NCBI RefSeq assembly: GCF_009852415.1
Contig: NZ_WOXS01000002.1
Location: 3,698,001-3,762,000, forward strand
Source of the DNA: Streptomyces sp. Tu 3180
GTDB lineage: Bacteria; Actinomycetota; Actinomycetes; Streptomycetales; Streptomycetaceae
DNA length: 64,000 nt
Direction of reading: 5' to 3'
Position 1 is the first letter of the stretch. Each line of letters begins with the position of its first letter. The notes beneath the pieces are model-generated. The model saw only the letters and a list, made by a program, of their open reading frames with translations, was not told where the DNA came from and did no database searches. Both the position numbers and the translations under genes were made by a program. Of the stretch, positions 34,484-43,166 are shown piece by piece.

Positions 34484-37441
34484 ATGGACGGTGTACCGCG
34501 AGTGCCGGAGCAGCGGCGTCCCGGCTCCCCGGCGGAGCCCGCGGCGCTGCGCTTCAGTGTGCTCGGGCCGGTGCGCGCCTGGCGCGGCGACGAGCCGGTC
34601 AACACCGGCAGCCCTCAGCAACGTGCCTTGCTGACCGCCCTGTTGCTGCGCGAGGGCCGTACGGCCACGGCGGCCGAGCTGATCGACGCCCTGTGGGGCG
34701 AGGAGCCGCCCCAGCAGGCGCTGGCCGCGGTCCGCACGTACGCCTCCCGGCTGCGGAAGGTGCTGGACCCCGGGATCCTGGTCAGCGAGTCCGGCGGGTA
34801 CGCGGTGCGCGGGCTGGGCGAGGGCGCGCTGGACCTGGCGGCGGCGCAGGAACTGGCCGCGGAGGCGGAGAAGGCGAGGAACACCGGGGACCTGTGCCAC
34901 GCCCGCGAGGTGCTGGACCGGGCCCTGTCCCTGTGGGACGGCGAGACGCTGGCCGGGGTGCCGGGCCCGTACGCGGAGACCCAGCGCGTCCGCCTGGAGG
35001 AGTGGCGGCTCCAGCTGCTGGAGTCCCGGCTGGACATGGACCTGGAGCAGGGCTGCCACGCGGAGGCGGTCTCCGAGCTGACGGCGCTGACCGCCGCGCA
35101 CCCCCTGCGCGAGCGCCTGCGCGAGCTCCTCATGCTCGCCCTGTACCGCAGCGGCCGCCAGGCGGAGGCGCTGGCGGTGTACGCGGACACGCGCCGCCTG
35201 CTCGCCGACGAGCTCGGCGTCGACCCGCGCCCGGACCTGCAGGAGCTCCAGCAGCGCATCCTCCAGGCCGACCCGGGCCTGGCGGAACCGTCGGCACCGG
35301 CGGCGGAGTCGGCCGTGGTCCCGGTGCGCCCGGCCCAGCTCCCGGCGACGGTGCCGGACTTCACCGGACGCGCCTCCTTCGTGCGGGAGCTGGGCGAGGT
35401 GCTGGCGTCGGCGTCCGGCGCCGGGGGCCGGGTGATGGCGGTGTCCGCGCTGGCCGGCATCGGCGGCGTCGGCAAGACGACGCTGGCGGTGCACGTGGCC
35501 CACGAGGCCCGGTCCGCCTTCCCCGACGGGCAGTTGTACGTCGACCTCCAGGGCGCCGGCGCGCGGGCGGCGGAACCGGAGGCGGTCCTGGGCTCCTTCC
35601 TGCGCGCCCTCGGCACGGCCGACTCGGCCATCCCGGACTCCCTGGAGGAACGGGCGGCCCTGTACCGCTCGGTCCTGGACGGCCGCAGGGTCCTGGTCCT
35701 GCTGGACAACGCCCGCGACGCGGCCCAGGTGCGCCCGCTGCTCCCCGGGACGGCGGGCTGCGCGGCGCTGGTGACCTCCCGGGTGCGGATGGTGGACCTC
35801 GCCGGGGCCCACCTGATCGACCTGGACGTGATGGCGCCCGACGAGGCGCTGGCCCTGTTCACGAAGATCGTGGGCGAGGAGCGGGTGGCGTCGGAGCGCG
35901 AGGCCGCGCTCGACGTGGTGGCGGCGTGCGGCTTCCTGCCGCTGGCGATCCGCATCGCCGCGTCCCGCCTGGCGTCCCGCCGCACCTGGACGGTCTCGGT
36001 CCTCGCCGCCAAGCTGGCGGACGAACGCCGCCGCCTGGACGAACTCCAGGCCGGCGACCTGGCGGTCAAGGCCACCTTCGAGCTGGGCTACGGGCAGTTG
36101 GAGCCCGCCCAGGCCCGGGCGTTCCGCCTGCTGGGCCTGGCGGACGGCCCGGACATCTCGCTGGCGGCGGCCGCGGCCGTACTGGACCTGCCGCCGGAGG
36201 CCACCGAGGACCTGCTGGAGTCCCTGGTGGACACGTCGCTGCTGGAGTCCGCCGCCCCCGGCCGCTACCGCTTCCACGACCTGGTGCGGCTCTACGCGCG
36301 TGCGTGCGCGGAGAGGGACGAGTGGCCGCCGAGCGAACGGGAGGCGGCGCTCTCACGGTTGCTGGACTTCTACCTGGCCACGGCGGCGAGGGTGTACGCC
36401 ATCGAGCGGCCGGGGGACCGGACCGTGGACCACCTCGAGCCCACCGGGTTCCCGGGGATGGAGTTCAGCGACGACGTCAACGCACTGGACTGGCTCCACT
36501 CCGAGTCCACCTGCATCCTGGCGTGCGTCCGGCAGTCCCTGAGACCGGGCACGTTGCGACGGGGCGTCGATCTCCTGCTGGCTTCGAAGGACCTGGCGGA
36601 ATCAGGGGCGAGTTCGCTCGGTTACGAGGCAGCCGCGTTCGCCGCGAGGGACGCCACGGCAGCGGCGGGAGACGCTCACGCGGAGGGGCGTGCACGCACG
36701 ACGCTCGCCCAGGTCCTCAGCCGGGCCGGACGCTTCGACGAGGCGGGCACAGAGGCCGAATGCGCCATCGAGCTCGGCAACCGGACCGGGGATCCCTGGA
36801 CGAGGGGCAACGCCCACAACGAGCAGGGGATCATCGCCAACTGCAGGAACCAGCGCTCCGTCAGCGAAGCCCACCTCCTCGAAGCCATCAGGGCGTTCCG
36901 GTCCGACGGCAACCGTCCCGGCGAAGCGAGCGCGCTCTGCAACCTCTCACGCGTCCTCGTGTCCATGGGGCGCATCACTTCGGGGATCGACCTGGTCCGC
37001 CAGGGAATCACCATCTACGACGAGCTCGGGCTGACCTTCCGGCTGGCCAACGCCCGGTACGCCCTCGGCATCGCGCTCAGCCACGCGGCACGTCAGACCG
37101 AGGCGTTGAGCGAGCTGTCCACCGCGCTCCAGACCTTCGTGGAGAACCGTCAGCGCCTGTGGGAAGGGGCGACGCACTTCCGCATCGCCCAGGTCCACCT
37201 CTCGGCTCACCGTCCGGCTCAGGCGGCACAGCACGCCGAGCAGGCACTGACGACGGGGAGCATCGGCGGGGACTGGATGCGCGCCAACATCCTCACGCTC
37301 CTGGGACGCTCGCTCAGCGCTCTCGGCCAGACCGATCGCGCGCGTGCGTGCTGGCGCGACGCGCTGACCATCTACGAGAGGTCCGAGGCGCCCGAGGCGA
37401 CCGAGCTGCGGACGCTCCTTCGGCCGGTCGGGGCGGCCTGA
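34484..37441 (+). CDS. afsR: AfsR: SARP-type global regulator with NB-ARC and TPR domains
   Basis: 985 residues, close to S. coelicolor AfsR (993 from memory). Residues about 20-100 are the OmpR-like winged helix (LRFSVLGPVRAWRGDEPV), and about 105-255 the bacterial transcriptional activator domain. The NB-ARC ATPase has Walker A GIGGVGKTTLA near 324 and LVLLDNARDAAQV near 405. TPR-like helices fill about 680-985. In the known system AfsK phosphorylates AfsR, which binds the afsS promoter as an ATPase-activator and raises antibiotic production. ATG 34484 follows AGGGGGA. afsS lies 256 bases downstream and afsK follows on the other strand, which makes the assignment secure. Confidence 0.95.
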   Translation: MDGVPRVPEQRRPGSPAEPAALRFSVLGPVRAWRGDEPVNTGSPQQRALLTALLLREGRTATAAELIDALWGEEPPQQALAAVRTYASRLRKVLDPGILVSESGGYAVRGLGEGALDLAAAQELAAEAEKARNTGDLCHAREVLDRALSLWDGETLAGVPGPYAETQRVRLEEWRLQLLESRLDMDLEQGCHAEAVSELTALTAAHPLRERLRELLMLALYRSGRQAEALAVYADTRRLLADELGVDPRPDLQELQQRILQADPGLAEPSAPAAESAVVPVRPAQLPATVPDFTGRASFVRELGEVLASASGAGGRVMAVSALAGIGGVGKTTLAVHVAHEARSAFPDGQLYVDLQGAGARAAEPEAVLGSFLRALGTADSAIPDSLEERAALYRSVLDGRRVLVLLDNARDAAQVRPLLPGTAGCAALVTSRVRMVDLAGAHLIDLDVMAPDEALALFTKIVGEERVASEREAALDVVAACGFLPLAIRIAASRLASRRTWTVSVLAAKLADERRRLDELQAGDLAVKATFELGYGQLEPAQARAFRLLGLADGPDISLAAAAAVLDLPPEATEDLLESLVDTSLLESAAPGRYRFHDLVRLYARACAERDEWPPSEREAALSRLLDFYLATAARVYAIERPGDRTVDHLEPTGFPGMEFSDDVNALDWLHSESTCILACVRQSLRPGTLRRGVDLLLASKDLAESGASSLGYEAAAFAARDATAAAGDAHAEGRARTTLAQVLSRAGRFDEAGTEAECAIELGNRTGDPWTRGNAHNEQGIIANCRNQRSVSEAHLLEAIRAFRSDGNRPGEASALCNLSRVLVSMGRITSGIDLVRQGITIYDELGLTFRLANARYALGIALSHAARQTEALSELSTALQTFVENRQRLWEGATHFRIAQVHLSAHRPAQAAQHAEQALTTGSIGGDWMRANILTLLGRSLSALGQTDRARACWRDALTIYERSEAPEATELRTLLRPVGAA

Positions 37442-37506
37442 GGCGGGCGGGTGGCCCGAGGCGGGCGGGTGGCCCGAGGCGGGCGGGTGGCCCGAGGCGG
37501 GCGGGG
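37440..37506. repeat. 18-bp tandem repeat directly after the afsR stop
   Basis: GAGGCGGGCGGGTGGCCC repeats about three and a half times, beginning at the afsR stop codon itself. The array ends two bases before the AfsR-type direct repeat of the afsS promoter. It is G-rich on the plus strand (four GGCGGGCGGG blocks) and could form G-quadruplex or slipped structures. Confidence 0.85.
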
Positions 37507-37507
37507 C

Positions 37508-37529
37508 GTTCATCGAACGTTTATGGGTG
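37508..37529 (+). promoter_or_regulatory. AfsR-type direct repeat in the afsS promoter
   Basis: GTTCATCGAAC (37508-37518) is followed directly by GTTTATGGGTG (37519-37529). AfsR is known to bind two 11-bp direct repeats overlapping the -35 region of afsS, and PhoP binds the same site in S. coelicolor. A further similar ATTCATCGAT lies at 37543-37552. The position, about 170-190 bases before the afsS start, fits a long leader. Confidence 0.75.
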
Positions 37530-37614
37530 GCTGCCACTCTCGATTCATCGATCCGTCGCGTCGGGGGGCAGGCGGGTCGCCGGGGCTTCACCTGTAGGGT
37601 GAGCGACCCCACAA

Positions 37615-37654
37615 CGCCTGTTCGGCGACCCGCGGGGGAGTTGCCGAACAGGCG
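37615..37654 (+). promoter_or_regulatory. Strong hairpin in the afsS leader
   Basis: CGCCTGTTCGGC (37615-37626) pairs perfectly with GCCGAACAGGCG (37643-37654). Three more pairs (one G-U) extend the stem to 15 with a 10-base loop. It lies 44 bases before the afsS start, downstream of the presumed promoter, so it should be transcribed. It could pause or terminate transcription or protect the mRNA. Confidence 0.65.
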
Positions 37655-37697
37655 CCTCTCGTCCGTCGCTCCGTCCATCTCATGGGGGCTTGCAGCT

Positions 37698-37898
37698 ATG
37701 AGCAACACCGCCGGCAACAACGAAGAAGCGAAGAACGAAGCCATCACGACGCTCGACAGCCACATGCCGGCCCCGCCGAAGGACGGCACGGCCACCACTC
37801 AGGACAGCCACATGCCGGCCCCGCCGAGTGATGACTCGATCACCACCCTGGACAGCCACATGCCCGCCCCGCCCGCCCTGGACCTCGACGGCAAGTAG
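37698..37898 (+). CDS. afsS: AfsS (AfsR2), small repeat-containing activator of secondary metabolism
   Basis: 66 residues (63 in S. coelicolor, from memory). Three copies of TTxDSHMPAPP occur at residues 17-27, 33-43 and 49-59 with an even 16-residue spacing. These repeats define AfsS. The first 16 residues are polar and acidic, and the whole chain looks disordered. AfsS acts downstream of AfsK and AfsR to raise expression of pathway regulators by an unknown mechanism. ATG 37698 follows GGGGG with a 9-base gap. The promoter carries the AfsR-type direct repeat, and a terminator follows at 37920. Confidence 0.93.
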   Translation: MSNTAGNNEEAKNEAITTLDSHMPAPPKDGTATTQDSHMPAPPSDDSITTLDSHMPAPPALDLDGK

Positions 37899-37919
37899 CC
37901 GTCCTTCCCGCACGGGGAT

Positions 37920-37956
37920 CGGCCGCGGCGGCGCGGAGGGGGAGCCGCCGCGGCCG
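37920..37956 (+). terminator. Terminator of afsS
   Basis: CGGCCGCGGCGGC (37920-37932) pairs with GCCGCCGCGGCCG (37944-37956) around an 11-base loop, 22 bases after the afsS stop. Thirteen perfect pairs. Confidence 0.85.
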
Positions 37957-38059
37957 AGGCGTGTCCGGGAGCGGCGGGCGGCAGCGGGCGCGTGGCCGTG
38001 GGCCCGGCCCGCGCCTCCCGGCTCCGGACGGGCACATCGCCCCCGTGCGCCGGCGGGGT

Positions 38060-38611
38060 TCAGCGGAGGCCCGGGGCGAGCGGGTCGAGGGCGCAGTCGG
38101 TGATCCGTGCGACGTACTCGCTGTGGTCCACGGGCACCTGGACGGTCGCCGTGCCGTTCGCGGGCACGGCGATCTGCTCGTGCCCGGAGGTGACCTGTCC
38201 GCCCTCCGTGTCCAGGAAGTCGACGGTCACGGTGAAGGTGCCCCCGACCGCGTTGGGGTTGGTGACCTCGACGGTCGCGTAGGGGGCCTTCTCGTCGGCG
38301 CAGCTGATCAGCTCCACCGTGGCGTCCTCCAGGGAGGACTGGTTCCCGCCGCCGGAGCCGGATCCGGAGCCGGAACCGCCGGCGGCGGCGTCGTCATAGT
38401 CGTAGTCGTAGTCGTGGTCGTCGTCCCCGTGCGAGCCGCTTCCGGAGCCCGACGACGAGTCGTGGTTCTGGCTGGAGCTGCTGCACCCGCCGCCCCCGCC
38501 GCCGTCACCGCTGCCGCCGCCGTGGCCGCGGCCGGTCGAGAAACCGGTGAGGGTGAGGACGACGAGTGCGGACACCGCTGTGAGCCTGAGTGTGTTCCCC
38601 CGGTGCTTCAT
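38060..38611 (-). CDS. Secreted low-complexity protein between afsS and afsK
   Basis: 183 residues with a signal peptide (LTAVSALVVLTLTGFSTG). A long Gly/Ser/Asp-rich spacer (residues about 28-95) follows, including a CSSSSQNHDSSS patch and alternating Asp-Tyr. The C-terminal beta domain has ATVELISCADEKAPYATVEV, then TFTVTVDFLDTEGG and ARITDCALDP. Two conserved Cys would form a disulfide. The fold resembles FxLYD/immunoglobulin-like domains. It holds the same place as SCO4424 in S. coelicolor. No function is known; a role in the AfsK pathway is only suggested by position. Confidence 0.85.
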   Translation of the reverse strand: MKHRGNTLRLTAVSALVVLTLTGFSTGRGHGGGSGDGGGGGGCSSSSQNHDSSSGSGSGSHGDDDHDYDYDYDDAAAGGSGSGSGSGGGNQSSLEDATVELISCADEKAPYATVEVTNPNAVGGTFTVTVDFLDTEGGQVTSGHEQIAVPANGTATVQVPVDHSEYVARITDCALDPLAPGLR

Positions 38612-38830
38612 GCCCGGCAGACTAACGAAGCCCGTGTCACGGGCATGTCACTGTCTGGCGACCGTCGCGCACCCGGCGTAGCGTCTGCGGTGAGAGCGGC
38701 GAACGGGCCGCTCCCCGCAGCGACGGCCGCCGTCCGGACCCCTTCCGTTGCACCGGCACGACGGCCGTCCCGCACCACCGGTCACCGACCGGCCGGTCAC
38801 CCCGCCGGTCACTGGCCGTCCGGCGCCCGC

Positions 38831-41209
38831 CTACGCCGTGCGCGCCGTCCCCGTCCCCTTCTCCGCGTCCAGGGCGTACACGCAGCGGTCCTTGCTGCAC
38901 GCGTAGACGACGCCGTCCCGCACCACCGGGGAGCCGGTGATCTCGCCCCCGGTGGCCAGCTTCCACCTCAGGCGGCCGTCGTCGGCCTTGAGGGTGTAGA
39001 GGAGGTGGTCCGTGGAGCCGAAGTGGATGCGGCCCTCGGCGACCGCGGGGGAGCCCACGATGTCGCCGCCGGACTGGAAGCGCCACTTGGGGGTGCCGGT
39101 GACCGCGTCCAGGGTGTAGAGGCCCTTGCCGCTGCCGACGTGGACGTGGCCGGCGGCGACCAGGACCGGTTCGACGGAGGCCCGGGACTCGGTGGCGATG
39201 CGCCAGCGGTCGCGGCCGTCGGTGGCGTCGAGGGCGTAGACGGTGCCGAGGTAGTCGGCGAGGTAGACGCCGCCGCCGGTGACGGCCGGGCCGGGGACGA
39301 AGGTGGGCGGGGAGAGGAAGACCGCCGGGGCCTCGAAGTGCCAGCGGACGTGTCCGCCGGCGACGTCGAGCGCGAGGACGCGGGTGCCCGCGGAGACGTA
39401 GACGTAGCCGTCGGGGGCCTGGGTGAGGCGGACCGGGACGCCGCCGCAGGAGGCCGCGTCGCCGATGGGGTACGACCAGCGCTCGTCGCCGGTGCGGGCG
39501 TCGAGGGCGCGCAGGCGGGCGTCCTGCCAGACGTAGACGGTGCCGTCGTGGACGGCGGGGCCCGCCTCGGGGGACTCGAAGTCGGTCTGGCAGCCGGTGA
39601 CCTCCCACAGCTTCTGGCCGGTGGACGCCTCCCACGCCTGGACGCCGCCGCCGCGCGTGCCGGTGACGACGGTGCCGCGGTCGGCCTTGAGCGAGTACAC
39701 CCAGGCGTCGGTGGACAGCCGCCACAGGTCGCCGCCCTCGCGGGCCTCCAGGGCGTAGAGGGTGGGCCCGTCGGAGGCGTGGATACGGCCGTCGGCGACC
39801 GCCATCGACCAGGCGACGTCCCGGGTCTTGAAGCGGCGCCGGCCGGTGGCGACGTCGAGGGCGTGCACCTCGAAGGAGGTGACGTAGACGAGGTCGCCGT
39901 CGACCGCCGGGGTGCCCCAGACGTCGTTGGACATGCGGAAGCGCCACGGCCGCCAGCCGGCCGGGTGCTCCGGCGCGGCGGCGGGCGCCGCGGTCGCCGG
40001 TACGGCCGGGTCGGCGCCGTTGACGCCGGGGCGGGGCTTGGACCAGGAGGCGGAGAGGGCGGCCCCGGGCGGGGGCGCCTTGACGGCGGCGGCGCGGACC
40101 TCGGCGACGCGCGGGCCGGGGCCGATGGGCACCGGGGCGCCGGCCAGCCGCACGGGACCGGTGTCGGGGGCGCCCGCGGGCACCCCCACCGGCGCGGGCA
40201 CGGACGGGGGCGGCGGCGGGACGACGGGGTCGTGCGAGGGCGGGGGCGGTACGTGCGGACGGACGGCGCCTCCGCCGCTGCGGGCCCCTCCGTGGGTGGG
40301 CTTGGGCGCCGGGCGGCCGCCCCGGCGGGTCTCGATCAGGCTGACCGCGCGCTCGGGCAGCCAGGCGGAGGCCGTGCCGCTGTCGTCGGAGCCGGAGCCG
40401 AACAGGTGCGGGGCGAGCTGGGCCTGGAGGTCGGCGGGGGTGGGCCGGGCCGAGGCGTCCATCTGCATGCAGGCCTCGATCAGCGGCCGCAGCTCGTCCG
40501 GGAGGCCGTCCAGGTCCGGGCCCTCGCGCAGCAGCATGAAGACCGTCTCGACCGGGTTGGCGCCGTGGAAGGGGGCGTGTCCGGTGGCGGCGAAGACGAG
40601 GGTGGAGCCGAGGGAGAACACGTCGCTGGCGCCGGTGACGCTGCGGGAGTCCTTCGCCTGCTCCGGGGACATGTAGGCGGGGGTGCCGACGGCGACGTTC
40701 GTCATCGTCAGACGGGTGTTCGACACGCCGGAGGCGATGCCGAAGTCGATCACCCGGGGGCCGTCCTCGACGACCAGGACGTTGGACGGCTTGAGGTCGC
40801 GGTGGACGAGTCCGGCGCCGTGGATGGACTGCAGCGCCTCCGCGACGCCCGCCGCGAGCCAGCGCACCGCCTGGGCCGGCAGCGGGCCGCACTCGTTCAC
40901 TATCTCCTCGAGGGAGGGCGCGGGGACGTACGCGGTGGCCAGCCACGGCACGGCGGCCCGCGGATCGGCGTCCACGACGGCCGCCGTGTAGAAGCCGGAG
41001 ACCGCGCGGGCCGCCTCCACCTCGCGTGTGAAGCGGACCCGGAACAGCTGGTCCTCGGCCAGTTCGGTCCGGACCGTCTTGATCGCCACGCGCCGCCCGG
41101 ACGCCGAGCGCGCGAGATAGACCAGCCCCATGCCGCCGGCTCCCAGCCGTCCCAGCACCTCGAACGGCCCGATACGCCGCGGATCGTGCTGTGTCAGCTG
41201 ATCCACCAC
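38831..41209 (-). CDS. afsK: AfsK: serine/threonine protein kinase with PQQ-type beta-propeller
   Basis: About 792 residues (799 in S. coelicolor, from memory). The start is taken at GTG 41209, beginning VVDQLTQHDPRRIGPFEVLG; the next codon is also GTG. The kinase domain (about 12-275) has GAGGMG, VAIKTV, HRDLKPSN near 133-140 and DFGIAS. A Pro/Ala linker follows. From about 385 to the end, repeated W/Y..DG.VY....VYALDA blades make a PQQ-like beta-propeller, the presumed sensor. AfsK autophosphorylates and phosphorylates AfsR, and also acts on DivIVA in hyphal branching. It converges on afsR-afsS. The VOC gene upstream on the same strand may encode its inhibitor. Confidence 0.96.
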   Translation of the reverse strand: MVDQLTQHDPRRIGPFEVLGRLGAGGMGLVYLARSASGRRVAIKTVRTELAEDQLFRVRFTREVEAARAVSGFYTAAVVDADPRAAVPWLATAYVPAPSLEEIVNECGPLPAQAVRWLAAGVAEALQSIHGAGLVHRDLKPSNVLVVEDGPRVIDFGIASGVSNTRLTMTNVAVGTPAYMSPEQAKDSRSVTGASDVFSLGSTLVFAATGHAPFHGANPVETVFMLLREGPDLDGLPDELRPLIEACMQMDASARPTPADLQAQLAPHLFGSGSDDSGTASAWLPERAVSLIETRRGGRPAPKPTHGGARSGGGAVRPHVPPPPSHDPVVPPPPPSVPAPVGVPAGAPDTGPVRLAGAPVPIGPGPRVAEVRAAAVKAPPPGAALSASWSKPRPGVNGADPAVPATAAPAAAPEHPAGWRPWRFRMSNDVWGTPAVDGDLVYVTSFEVHALDVATGRRRFKTRDVAWSMAVADGRIHASDGPTLYALEAREGGDLWRLSTDAWVYSLKADRGTVVTGTRGGGVQAWEASTGQKLWEVTGCQTDFESPEAGPAVHDGTVYVWQDARLRALDARTGDERWSYPIGDAASCGGVPVRLTQAPDGYVYVSAGTRVLALDVAGGHVRWHFEAPAVFLSPPTFVPGPAVTGGGVYLADYLGTVYALDATDGRDRWRIATESRASVEPVLVAAGHVHVGSGKGLYTLDAVTGTPKWRFQSGGDIVGSPAVAEGRIHFGSTDHLLYTLKADDGRLRWKLATGGEITGSPVVRDGVVYACSKDRCVYALDAEKGTGTARTA

Positions 41210-41516
41210 TTGCCTGCCACCTCCCCGTACGAGTCGCGCCACCACCTGTGCACGCGACCGAAGTGCAGCGTCTCACCACCGCACCGCCGTGGCGGCACGC
41301 ACCCCGATTCTTCCTGTCCGGGCCCCCGGTTGCGAACCGGCCGACAAATAGGGTGTCCAGGTTTACATACGACACAATGGGCGGACCGGCGGGGCCACGG
41401 CCCGTGGACGGATCGGCGCGAGGGCTCGGAGCGACGGCTCCGTGCGCCGGTCCGGGGTGCCGGCTCGGTGCGACGGTCCGGTGCGCCGGCCCTCCGTGCC
41501 GGTTCAGCGTGCCGGT

Positions 41517-42248
41517 TCAGCGGCGCAGCAGTGCGAAGGACGCCCCCTGATTGTCGGTGACCACGGCCACCGTGCCGTACGACGTCTCGAAGGGCGGGAC
41601 CTGGACCCGGCCGCCGAGCCGGGTCACCTCCTCCATGGTGGCCGCGGGGTCCTCGACGGCGAAGTGGACGAGGAAGTGGGGCGGCATCTCGACGGGGAAG
41701 ACGTCGGAGACCGGTGCGCGGCCGAAGTCGGGGGCGGCGTCCGGACCGAACAGGGCGTCGTGGAAGAGGCCCCCGTAGAAGGTGTTGGCCGCCTCGGTGT
41801 CCCGGGTGTAGAGCTGGACCCAGGCGAAGCTGCCCGGCTCGTGACGGCGGCCGAAGCCGGGGCGGCCGGAGGACTGCCACAGGGCGAAGACGGCGCCCTC
41901 GGAGTCGGTGACGAGCGCGGTGACGCCCAGGTCGCCGAGCGGCAGCGGCGCGGAGACGACCTGCCCGCCGGCCGCGCGGATCCGTCCGCACAGCGCCTCG
42001 GCGTCCGGGGTCGCGAAGAACACCGTCCACACGGTGGGCAGCCGTCCGTCCGTCTTGTGCACGAGGGAGGCGACGGGCTCGCCGTCCTTCAGCGCCCGGA
42101 CGGTCCCCCGGGGACGCTCGGGCCACTCCTGGAAGGTCCACCCGAAGAGCTCGCCGTAGAACCGCTTGCCCGCCTCCACGTCGGGGAGCTGCGCGTCCAC
42201 CCAGCAGGGGGTGCCCTCCGTGTACTCCGGTACCCTGTTTTCGGCCAT
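41517..42248 (-). CDS. Two-domain VOC (glyoxalase-fold) protein; candidate KbpA, AfsK-binding protein
   Basis: 243 residues holding two vicinal-oxygen-chelate modules. The first begins TPCWVDAQLPDVEAGKRFYG, with LFGWTFQEW. The second has FAWVQLYTRDTEAANTFYGG, with HFLVHFAVEDPAATM. Metal-ligand positions look incomplete, so binding rather than catalysis is plausible. It lies directly upstream of afsK in the same direction (gap about 307 bases). As I recall, the S. coelicolor AfsK-inhibiting protein KbpA is a protein of about 250 residues encoded next to afsK. Size and place agree, but I could not compare sequences. Confidence 0.85.
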   Translation of the reverse strand: MAENRVPEYTEGTPCWVDAQLPDVEAGKRFYGELFGWTFQEWPERPRGTVRALKDGEPVASLVHKTDGRLPTVWTVFFATPDAEALCGRIRAAGGQVVSAPLPLGDLGVTALVTDSEGAVFALWQSSGRPGFGRRHEPGSFAWVQLYTRDTEAANTFYGGLFHDALFGPDAAPDFGRAPVSDVFPVEMPPHFLVHFAVEDPAATMEEVTRLGGRVQVPPFETSYGTVAVVTDNQGASFALLRR

Positions 42249-42370
42249 GCCGCCAAAGTAACCGTGCCGTACGCACCCCGCAGACCAGGCACACCAGCCC
42301 CTTCTGCCCCGCGCACCCCATTTGCAGTCGGCCGAATCGCGCTCCCCTCACCCGTCGGTAAGCTGACGAC

Positions 42371-43018
42371 ATGACAGGACAAGTGCGTACCGTCGACGGC
42401 CGCGTGGCCGGCCGGCGAGGGCAGGCGACCCGGCAGAAGCTGCTCGACTGCCTCAGCGAGATGCTCAGCTCGTCCCCCTACCGGGATGTCAAAGTCATCG
42501 ATGTCGCGCGCAAGGCGGGGACTTCCCCGGCGACCTTCTACCAGTACTTCCCGGACGTCGAGGGCGCCGTCCTGGAGCTCGCCGAGCAAATGGCCTCCGA
42601 GAGCACCGGGTTGACCGAGCTCCTGGAGGGCCGCTCCTGGGCCGGCAAGGCCGGCTGGCAGACGGCGCAGGAACTCGTCGACGGATTCCTGGAGTTCTGG
42701 CGGAAGAACGACGCGCTCCTGCGCGTCGTGGACCTCGGCGCGGCCGAGGGCGACAAGCGCTTCTACAAGATCCGCATGAAGATACTGAACTCCGTGAACA
42801 ACTCCCTGGCGGACGCCGTCACCGCGCTGCAGACCAAGGGACGGGTCGACAAGGACGTGAACCCGGCGGCGATCGCCGGTTCCCTGGTCACGATGCTCGC
42901 GGCCGTGGCCTCGCACCAGAAGGGCTTCTCCTCCTGGGGCGTCAAGCAGGCCGAGCTCAAGCCCAACCTGGCTCTGCTGGTGCACCTGGGCATCACCGGC
43001 AAGAAGCCCGCGAAGTAG
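42371..43018 (+). CDS. TetR-family transcriptional regulator
   Basis: 215 residues. The N-terminal helix-turn-helix reads RGQATRQKLLDCLSEMLSS, then VKVIDVARKAGTSPATFYQY, the standard TetR DNA-recognition end (TFYQYF). The remaining all-helical domain would bind a ligand and dimerise. It is divergent from the VOC/KbpA-candidate gene with a 122-base gap, so it may control that gene and through it AfsK. No clear palindromic operator is seen in the gap. A terminator follows at 43058. Confidence 0.95.
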   Translation: MTGQVRTVDGRVAGRRGQATRQKLLDCLSEMLSSSPYRDVKVIDVARKAGTSPATFYQYFPDVEGAVLELAEQMASESTGLTELLEGRSWAGKAGWQTAQELVDGFLEFWRKNDALLRVVDLGAAEGDKRFYKIRMKILNSVNNSLADAVTALQTKGRVDKDVNPAAIAGSLVTMLAAVASHQKGFSSWGVKQAELKPNLALLVHLGITGKKPAK

Positions 43019-43057
43019 GCGCCCGCGACGCACTCCTTCCCCCCAAGTCCTGTCCGG

Positions 43058-43091
43058 CAGGCGGCGGTCCACTCCGGTGGACCGCCGCCTG
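43058..43091 (+). terminator. Hairpin terminator after the TetR gene
   Basis: CAGGCGGCGGTCCAC (43058-43072) pairs perfectly with GTGGACCGCCGCCTG (43077-43091) around a TCCG tetraloop. Fifteen base pairs, 40 bases after the stop. It serves the TetR gene and possibly the convergent Lrp gene. Confidence 0.88.
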
Positions 43092-43166
43092 TCGTATGTC
43101 CCGGCACCGCGCCGCTGTCCCGGCACCGCACCGCGCGGGCGGCCGCTCCGCCCGCGGGTCCGCCTG

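Noticed and set aside
37698..37898. AfsS read as a RiPP precursor peptide because of its repeated core
   Set aside because: The TTxDSHMPAPP repeats are those of AfsS, and no modifying enzyme or transporter gene is adjacent.
38778..38813. Three CCGGTCAC repeats downstream of afsK
   Set aside because: Short, irregularly spaced and common in this sequence composition. They overlap a Pro/Gly-coded GC tract with no clear role.
41400..41516. Imperfect GTGCCGG/GTGCGCCGG repeats between afsK and the VOC gene
   Set aside because: Low regularity and no inverted symmetry. Probably simple-sequence drift after the VOC stop codon.
34484..43018. A biosynthetic gene cluster around the SARP-type regulator
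   Set aside because: The SARP protein is AfsR, a global regulator, with afsS and afsK beside it. No polyketide, peptide or terpene synthase gene is present.
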